In this document: positions 4,739-8,684 of the stretch, in pieces | How positions within the stretch are numbered: the first letter of the stretch is position 1 | Layout of the letters: every line of letters starts with the position of its first letter | Assembly (NCBI GenBank): GCA_023434535.1 | Contig: JAEYSR010000145.1 | Location: forward strand, 1-8,684 | Direction: 5' to 3' | DNA length: 8,684 nucleotides | Source: Actinomycetes bacterium | GTDB lineage: Bacteria > Actinomycetota > Acidimicrobiia > Acidimicrobiales > Microtrichaceae | Translations under genes and position numbers: made by a program | The notes under the pieces: model-generated | Databases searched by the model: none | What the model was told of the DNA's origin: nothing | What the model saw: only the letters and a program-made list of their open reading frames with translations

Positions 4739-5163
4739 CGGAACGACGAGCCGATGGGCGCGGCCGTCGGGTGGACGTCGCGGTCCAGCAGCTCGGCCAG
4801 CGCCGCCGGATCCTCCACCGTCACGGTCAGCCCGGGGTGGCGAACCAGGCCGAACGGATCGATCCCGGCCATCGGCCGCCGGAACCGAAGGCACACGCCG
4901 CTGTCGGGATTGGTGGCGAAGGTGAGGCCCCGGTCCGCCAGCGACAGGTGGGCGGGACCGATCACCCGTGGCCAGGCGTACGGGCCGGTGACCTCGACCG
5001 ACTCGATGGCGTCGAGGTCGCAGCCGAGCTCCCACGGCCCGAAGCGAGCGATGAACCGCTCGCCTGCGACCACCACCCAGCACGTGTCGGGTCGGATGCC
5101 CAGCGGGAGGCCGACGGCACGGAAGGCAGGGTGGAACCGGAACGGGAACACGAGGTCGGCCAT
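4735..5163 (-). CDS. Conserved actinobacterial hypothetical protein
   Basis: 142 residues, soluble, no signal peptide or membrane helix. Notable segments are FPFRFHPAFRAVGLPLGIRPDTCWVVV (6-32), RFIARFGPWELGCDLDAIESVEVTGPY (36-62), GPAHLSLADRGLTFATN (69-85), GVCLRFRRPMAGIDP (89-103) and RHPGLTVTVEDPAALAELLD (108-127). The alternating strands plus final helix suggest a PH-like beta-barrel; I recognise the pattern from uncharacterised actinobacterial proteins but know no function. Its stop shares the tetramer CTAG with the sigma factor stop (4735-4738), so the genes are convergent and overlapping. A perfect 10-bp inverted repeat lies just upstream (5174-5204), and its arm runs into the purine-rich GGGTAGGGG stretch that is the only candidate ribosome site before the ATG at 5163. 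Confidence 0.78.
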   Translation of the reverse strand: MADLVFPFRFHPAFRAVGLPLGIRPDTCWVVVAGERFIARFGPWELGCDLDAIESVEVTGPYAWPRVIGPAHLSLADRGLTFATNPDSGVCLRFRRPMAGIDPFGLVRHPGLTVTVEDPAALAELLDRDVHPTAAPIGSSFR

Positions 5164-5173
5164 GGGCGACCCC

Positions 5174-5204
5174 TACCCGGTCGGCCGGCGTCGACGACCG
5201 GGTA
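5174..5204. repeat. Perfect 10-bp inverted repeat upstream of the 142-aa gene
   Basis: TACCCGGTCG (5174-5183) and CGACCGGGTA (5195-5204) are perfect 10-bp complementary arms with an 11-base spacer. It begins 10 bases before the ATG at 5163 of the minus-strand hypothetical gene and follows the minus-strand gene ending at 5286. As RNA it would form a stable hairpin touching the candidate ribosome site; as DNA it could be an operator. A terminator for the upstream gene is also possible, though no T-tract follows. Confidence 0.6.
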
Positions 5205-5278
5205 CTCGCGTCAGCAGCGAGGTCGAGCGGCCTCGAGCACGGGAGGGCGGGCGGGCTCGCCGCTCACCGCGGGTGGGT

Positions 5279-5296
5279 CGAGCGATCAGCCGCTCG
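5279..5296. repeat. Hairpin spanning the stop of the 284-aa gene
   Basis: CGAGCG (5279-5284) and CGCTCG (5291-5296) pair perfectly around the 6-base loop ATCAGC, which contains the stop codon at 5286-5288. It may mark the transcript end of the minus-strand gene; there is no T-tract. Confidence 0.4.
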
Positions 5297-6140
5297 TCCG
5301 CTCCAGCCAACGGGGGATGTTGCGCACGAAGTCCTTGAAGATCTCGAGCCGAAGCGGATCGCGGGCCATCTCGTCGCTGGGTAGGTCGGTGACGAACGAC
5401 GGAGCACCGGCCTGGATGTCCCAGTTCATGTCGGCGAAGTGGTGGAACGTGGAGCAGGCGAGCGCTCGACCCATCGGCCGTCCGTCGGAGGAGACCTCAC
5501 CGTCGATCGCCACCGCGAGGTTGAAGTGCCGTCCGGTGACCTCGCTGCGACCTCGGCCCACCACGCAGGCGACAGGAAGACTGGCGGGCGCCGACACCGC
5601 TCCCTCGTGGGGATGGGCGGGGAACCACTCGATGCGACCGCTCTCGGTCCGGTCTGTCCTGAGCAGCTCGTGGACGGGCCCGTCGACGAACACACGCTGA
5701 TACGCGCCGTTGGCACCGGAGTGGTAGTTCGGCCAGGAGATGCCGGGGTTGTCGCGATCATCGATCTCGGCATCCGGTTCCGGGTTCTGGCTGTGGAAGT
5801 GGTTCACCAGGCCGAGGGTTCCGAGACCGCACAGGCACGATCCCAGGTCCTGGTGGTCCCGGGCCGTGACGACACCGCGCCCTTGCGCTCGGAACCGGAG
5901 GATGCCCTCGGCATCCTCCGTCGAGAGACCGCCGCCCGTGTCGACCCCCATCAGCCAGAGCTGGTCGTGGTCGAGCTGGTCGAGACGGCTGAGGACCGAG
6001 TCGTGCTCATCGTCGTCCCGGTTGCGGGCAGTCACCCGATGTCCCGCGGACCGGAGCTCGTCGGCGAGGAGCGAGAAGCGCCCGACGTTCCAGTCGTCGG
6101 GGACGTCCACGATCGTGGTCTGCAGAAGAATGTTGCTCAT
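5286..6140 (-). CDS. Uncharacterised protein, possibly ThuA/GATase-like fold
   Basis: 284 residues, soluble. The N-terminal half reads as a Rossmann-like alpha/beta layout: ILLQTT (4-9), LLADELRSAGHRVTAR (24-39), LWLMGVDTGGGLS (61-73), then ILRFRAQGRGVVTARDHQDLG (80-100). The last part resembles the region where class I glutamine amidotransferase or ThuA-like folds carry a G-x-G-hydrophobic turn before an acidic residue. Later come HFHSQN, WPNYHSGANG, EWFPAHPHEG and GRALACSTFHHFADMNWD (224-241), the last similar in placement to the closing strand of ThuA-like proteins. Many His and Asp residues suggest metal or sugar binding. No canonical Cys-His-Glu triad is clear. The ATG at 6140 has GAGGA about 8 bases upstream; the frame is open back to 6587 but that part looks non-coding. 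The DUF1059 gene lies 181 bases upstream on the same strand. Confidence 0.75.
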   Translation of the reverse strand: MSNILLQTTIVDVPDDWNVGRFSLLADELRSAGHRVTARNRDDDEHDSVLSRLDQLDHDQLWLMGVDTGGGLSTEDAEGILRFRAQGRGVVTARDHQDLGSCLCGLGTLGLVNHFHSQNPEPDAEIDDRDNPGISWPNYHSGANGAYQRVFVDGPVHELLRTDRTESGRIEWFPAHPHEGAVSAPASLPVACVVGRGRSEVTGRHFNLAVAIDGEVSSDGRPMGRALACSTFHHFADMNWDIQAGAPSFVTDLPSDEMARDPLRLEIFKDFVRNIPRWLERTSG

Positions 6141-6307
6141 GGCGGAGTCCTCACTGGGGCGCCGACGCAGACGCCTGCCCGGAGCGGACAGCGCTGACCA
6201 ACCTCGCGTGGTCGGGCGTTCGGTCTGTTCAACGTACGCCTCGTCGAACTCCGCCACCTCGTCGACCGTCGGTCGTCGGGCCGAGAGCGTTCGCAGGGAC
6301 GGACGAC

Positions 6308-6323
6308 GACGTCTCGCGACGTC
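6308..6323. terminator. GNRA-capped hairpin at the DUF1059 gene end
   Basis: On the minus strand GACGTC-GCGA-GACGTC forms a 6-bp stem with a GCGA (GNRA-type) tetraloop, overlapping the DUF1059 stop codon (6322-6324). It sits at the start of the 181-base gap before the next minus-strand gene. No T-tract follows, so factor-dependent termination or 3'-end stabilisation is more plausible than classical intrinsic termination. Confidence 0.4.
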
Positions 6324-6504
6324 AGGTGTCCGGCTTGAGGGTCGAGCGGATCGCGTCGCGCAGCTCCGGCCCGGCCTCGTGCTGGTGCACCGCGACCGCA
6401 TGTTGCGTCGCAGCGTCGAGCACCTCGTCCTCCTCTCCGCTGATCGTGAGCGTGCACCCGCTCTCGCTCGGGAGATCCCGACAGTCCGCGACGACTCGAC
6501 CCAT
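6322..6504 (-). CDS. DUF1059 family small protein
   Basis: 60 residues from the ATG at 6504: MGRVVADCRDLPSESGC, TLTISGEEDEVLDAATQHAV, AVHQHEAGPELRDAIRSTLK. The order Cys-Arg-Asp-Leu, then G-C, then I-x-GEE-x-EV-x-x-A-x-x-HA-x-x-x-H matches the DUF1059 family (usual length about 55-65), whose function is unknown; members are small soluble proteins with conserved Cys and His. Here C8, C17, H44 and H48 or H50 are candidate metal ligands, an inference from spacing only. The ATG at 6504 is preceded by GGGGGAAGG and gives the usual length; an in-frame ATG at 6552 would add 16 residues with little family resemblance. The 143-base upstream gap (6505-6647) probably holds its promoter, but I cannot identify one. 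Confidence 0.8.
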   Translation of the reverse strand: MGRVVADCRDLPSESGCTLTISGEEDEVLDAATQHAVAVHQHEAGPELRDAIRSTLKPDT

Positions 6505-6628
6505 GACCTTCCCCCTGTCTCCGGCCGAGTGCCCGGCGACACTCGCGCCCATGTCACCTTCGCGCCGGGAGCCCGAAGTGTCACCACCTCCGTCGTGGCC
6601 TCCCGACCGGCGTGACGGCGGACGCCCG

Positions 6629-6651
6629 CTGATCCGGACCCGGTGGATCAG
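6629..6651. terminator. Inverted repeat at the Rieske gene end
   Basis: CTGATCC (6629-6635) and GGATCAG (6645-6651) are perfect 7-bp arms with a 9-base loop. The arm nearer the gene contains the stop codon (6648-6650). A transcript-end hairpin for the minus-strand operon is plausible; no T-tract is present. Confidence 0.45.
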
Positions 6652-7658
6652 GACGCGTGGCGGTCGGGCCGAAACTGCTGGGCCCAGTGACGGAAGCGCG
6701 GGATCGGCCCGTCGCCCTTGACCAGGCGGGGATGCTCGACGTAGCGGAGGCCCTCCCAGATGGGGATGTCCTGGTGGACGCCGCCCGCCGCGCCCCGGTG
6801 CATGAAGTCGGCGACGTCATCGACGGGGACGCCGGCGACGAGGTCTCCGTCGGTGGGGCGCTGGACGGTCGTGGCGATGGTGAAGTCGGTGTTGTCGGCC
6901 GTGGTGGGAGTGGTCAGCAGGAGCACTCGGTAGCGGAGCCCGACCACGTCGGCGCTGTTGAGCGAATGGGCGTAGCCGAGACCGTGGGTGTCGGTGTCGA
7001 AGAACGTGGTGATCTCGGGGGGACCCTCCCGCAGGAAGTTCGGCGTGGCGAAGTGGAACTCCGAGTGGAACGACGGGCCGTTGTCGGCGTAGCGCGGTTC
7101 GGAGAGCGGGAAGCCGTGGACGATCCCGAAGTGGACGGCGTCGACGCCGTTCTCGTGGATGGTCTCGACGTGGGCGGCGATCGGGATCGTCGTCACCGTG
7201 AGCTCGGTCCAGCCCTCGAGGTCGAGGTCGGGGATGTCGAAGGTGGGTTTCCCGCCGTCGGGGTGGTGCCACGCGAACAGGAACCCGAACCGCTCGATCG
7301 TGGGGAAGGCGGCGGCGCGGACCGCGTAGGCGGGGTCACCGGGGTACTCGGACCCCACGCACCGTCCGGCTCCGTCCCAGCGGAGGCTGTGGAACGGGCA
7401 CCGGAGGGCGTCGCCGACGACCGTGCCGCTCCGCGCGAGGTTGGCGCCGAGGTGAGGGCAGAACGCCGACAGGACGGCGGACTCACCCGACTCCCCGCGG
7501 AACGCCACGATCTGGTCGCCCATCCAGGTGCGTTCGAGCAGACCGCCCGTCGCCAGGTCGGTCGACCGGCAGACCATGAACCAGCCGATCGGGAAGCGGG
7601 GGCGTGGATCGGCGGCCGGGAGCGGCACCGCGGTCGCGCCCGCTTCTCGGCCGGTCAT
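6648..7658 (-). CDS. Rieske non-heme iron oxygenase, KshA-like
   Basis: 336 residues. The N-terminal Rieske [2Fe-2S] domain (about 22-132) has ligands C67, H69, C87 and H90 in CPH-X17-CPFH. The C-terminal catalytic domain shows ETIHENGVDAVHFGIVHG (165-182), with N170, D173, H176 and H181 as the bridging Asp and mononuclear iron ligands, and VHQDIPIWEG (294-303) with D297 as probable third ligand. This ENGVD-x2-HF-x2-VHG form is typical of single-subunit oxygenases such as 3-ketosteroid 9-alpha-hydroxylase (KshA) and cholesterol 7-desaturase-like enzymes rather than two-subunit naphthalene-type dioxygenases. It needs an external ferredoxin or reductase, not seen here. The ATG at 7658 overlaps the upstream stop (ATGA), implying translational coupling with the DapB-like dehydrogenase. 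The substrate is unknown; a steroid or other alicyclic/aromatic compound is most likely. Confidence 0.9.
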   Translation of the reverse strand: MTGREAGATAVPLPAADPRPRFPIGWFMVCRSTDLATGGLLERTWMGDQIVAFRGESGESAVLSAFCPHLGANLARSGTVVGDALRCPFHSLRWDGAGRCVGSEYPGDPAYAVRAAAFPTIERFGFLFAWHHPDGGKPTFDIPDLDLEGWTELTVTTIPIAAHVETIHENGVDAVHFGIVHGFPLSEPRYADNGPSFHSEFHFATPNFLREGPPEITTFFDTDTHGLGYAHSLNSADVVGLRYRVLLLTTPTTADNTDFTIATTVQRPTDGDLVAGVPVDDVADFMHRGAAGGVHQDIPIWEGLRYVEHPRLVKGDGPIPRFRHWAQQFRPDRHAS

Positions 7659-8684
7659 CGGTGGGCCCGCTCGACGATCTCCGGGGCGAACCGGCCGGCG
7701 AAGGCCCGCAGCGGGAGATCGGCGGCGGTGACGATGCCGGGCGGCGCCGCGACGACGGAGCGGATCGCGTTCAGCGCCGGCATCCCGGTGACCGTCATGC
7801 CGACCTGGGCGAACGACTCGGGCGAGGAGAAGTCGGTCCCCGGCTTGGGGAAGATCATGTGCTTCGAGAAGATGCACGGATCCCCGTCGATCTGGGTGAT
7901 GTAGCAGGCCTGGATGTCCCACTTGGGAGCGGTGTGCGGCGTCATCTGCCACTCCAGGTGCATCTCGATCCGGGGCTCCCCGTCCGACAGGCCCACGTAC
8001 TTCAGGTAGCAGCCGCCGAGCGACCCCTCGGGAAGCTGGTACCACCCCAGGTCGACGTCCTTGGTGCACGCGCCGAGCTCGTACTCGAAGCGGACCTCGT
8101 CGAGGGGGAGGTCGAACGCATCGGCCATGAGCCGGACCGCGTCCTCGAAGACCCGCGTGTACTTCTCGAGCATGCCGGGCACGGCGGGGTCCTCGACGGA
8201 GCGACCGAAGCCGACCTCGACCCACGTGTCGACCGAGTGGTGGCACGAGACGTCGACGGACTCCTTGCAGAGCACGTGGGAGATCTCCGTCACATCGGCC
8301 GAGTGCGCGATCGTGAGGATCTGGGCCAACCCCGGGTTCATCCCCGTGCCGTAGAACGTCGACCCGCCCCGCTCGCAGGCCGCTCGGATGATCTCCTCCT
8401 CCGAGCGTCCGGACGGGTGGGGGTGGTTCGCGTTGCGGTGGTGGCCGGTGATCCAGTCCGCCGTGGTCACCAGGTCGATGCCGGCCTCCAGGATCGGCAC
8501 GTAGAGATCGATGTCGGGGAAGACGCCGTGGAACGTCACCACGTCGGGGCAGGCGGCGATGATCTCCTCGACCGTGCCGGTCGCGATGACCCCGACGGGG
8601 TCGATCCCGACGATCTCGCCCGCGTCGCGGCCGACCTTGTCAGGCGAGTAGCAGTGCAGTCCGATCAGCTCCAGGTCGGGCTGC
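7655..8684 (-). CDS. NAD(P)-dependent DapB/diaminopentanoate-dehydrogenase-like oxidoreductase (5' truncated by window)
   Basis: 342 residues are visible and the frame is open to the window edge, so the start lies outside; about 25 residues, including the glycine-rich nucleotide loop, are probably missing from a usual 340-370. The visible start QPDLELIGLHCYS-x4-VGRDAGEIVG matches the second Rossmann strand and cofactor loop of dihydrodipicolinate-reductase-like and 2,4-diaminopentanoate dehydrogenase-like proteins. VEEIIAACPDVVTF, ILEAGIDLVTTADW and GSTFYGTGMNPGLAQIL continue the Rossmann fold into the substrate domain. Such proteins occur widely in actinobacteria with steroid or lipid catabolism genes but most lack a known substrate. 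The in-frame GTG at 8542 is internal to the conserved fold, not the start. The stop overlaps the Rieske start by four bases, so the products are probably made in ratio and may act on the same compound. A true lysine-pathway DapB is unlikely given length and sequence. Confidence 0.85.
   Translation of the reverse strand, partial: QPDLELIGLHCYSPDKVGRDAGEIVGIDPVGVIATGTVEEIIAACPDVVTFHGVFPDIDLYVPILEAGIDLVTTADWITGHHRNANHPHPSGRSEEEIIRAACERGGSTFYGTGMNPGLAQILTIAHSADVTEISHVLCKESVDVSCHHSVDTWVEVGFGRSVEDPAVPGMLEKYTRVFEDAVRLMADAFDLPLDEVRFEYELGACTKDVDLGWYQLPEGSLGGCYLKYVGLSDGEPRIEMHLEWQMTPHTAPKWDIQACYITQIDGDPCIFSKHMIFPKPGTDFSSPESFAQVGMTVTGMPALNAIRSVVAAPPGIVTAADLPLRAFAGRFAPEIVERAHR

Noticed and set aside
6141..6587. 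In-frame upstream extension of the 284-residue protein
   Set aside because: The extension is Arg/Ser-rich and overlaps the DUF1059 gene; GAGGA before the ATG at 6140 marks the start. A stretch near 6210-6270 looks faintly protein-like but is too short to support a gene.
6657..7904. 415-residue plus-strand open frame opposite the Rieske gene
   Set aside because: Gly/Val/Glu-rich antisense translation with no motifs; the minus strand holds complete Rieske and iron-ligand motifs.
7659..8246. In-frame upstream extension of the Rieske protein to 532 residues
   Set aside because: It runs through the DapB-like gene in another frame and has Arg/Gly-rich composition; the ATGA overlap gives a natural start at 7658.
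1..8684. tRNA, rRNA, CRISPR arrays, insertion sequences, attachment sites
   Set aside because: No cloverleaf-like element, regular spacer repeats, transposase motifs or long terminal repeats were seen on either strand by eye.

Overview
The window is high-GC, densely packed bacterial chromosome. An actinobacterial origin is likely: there is a mycoredoxin-type glutaredoxin, an ECF41/SigJ-type sigma factor carrying a C-terminal SnoaL-like domain, an ArsI close to mycobacterial CadI, a Rieske oxygenase with KshA-like motifs, and several small families common in Actinomycetota. The exact class (perhaps Acidimicrobiia) is a guess.

Layout. (1) 1-1442 is an arsenic/metalloid response locus: the 3' end of an LMW-PTP-type arsenate reductase (+), a Cys-rich ArsR repressor (-), a divergent ArsI/CadI-type C-As lyase (+) with two near-identical palindromic operators in the shared promoter, and a CPFC mycoredoxin-like protein (-) convergent with arsI. 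No arsenite efflux pump is visible; if present it probably lies left of the window. (2) 1496-2736 holds a TrmO/TsaA-like methyltransferase (+), a small one-TM basic/acidic protein (-) and a very acidic, probably disordered small protein (+). (3) 2784-5163 holds a two-gene minus-strand unit (DoxX-like membrane protein, then an actinobacterial protein-tyrosine-phosphatase-like protein), a divergent ECF41-type sigma factor, and a convergent conserved hypothetical whose stop codon overlaps that of the sigma gene. (4) 5286-6504 holds two minus-strand genes of unknown function, one possibly ThuA/GATase-like and one a DUF1059 protein. (5) 6648-8684 holds a translationally coupled minus-strand pair: an NAD(P)-dependent DapB/diaminopentanoate-dehydrogenase-like oxidoreductase (5' end outside the window) and a Rieske non-heme iron oxygenase, probably a catabolic module for a lipid, steroid or other alicyclic/aromatic compound.

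How they work together: ArsR would release the arsR/arsI promoter when As(III) or a trivalent organoarsenical binds its cysteines. ArsI would cleave methyl- or aryl-arsenicals to arsenite, and the arsenate reductase, possibly recycled by the nearby mycoredoxin, would reduce arsenate. The ECF41 sigma factor and DoxX-like protein share a 160-bp divergent control region, in line with a stress or redox regulon. No stretch over 300 bases is gene-free. I see no tRNA, rRNA, CRISPR array, insertion sequence or prophage gene. No intrinsic terminator with a clear T-tract was seen, but small inverted repeats sit at or around many stop codons.
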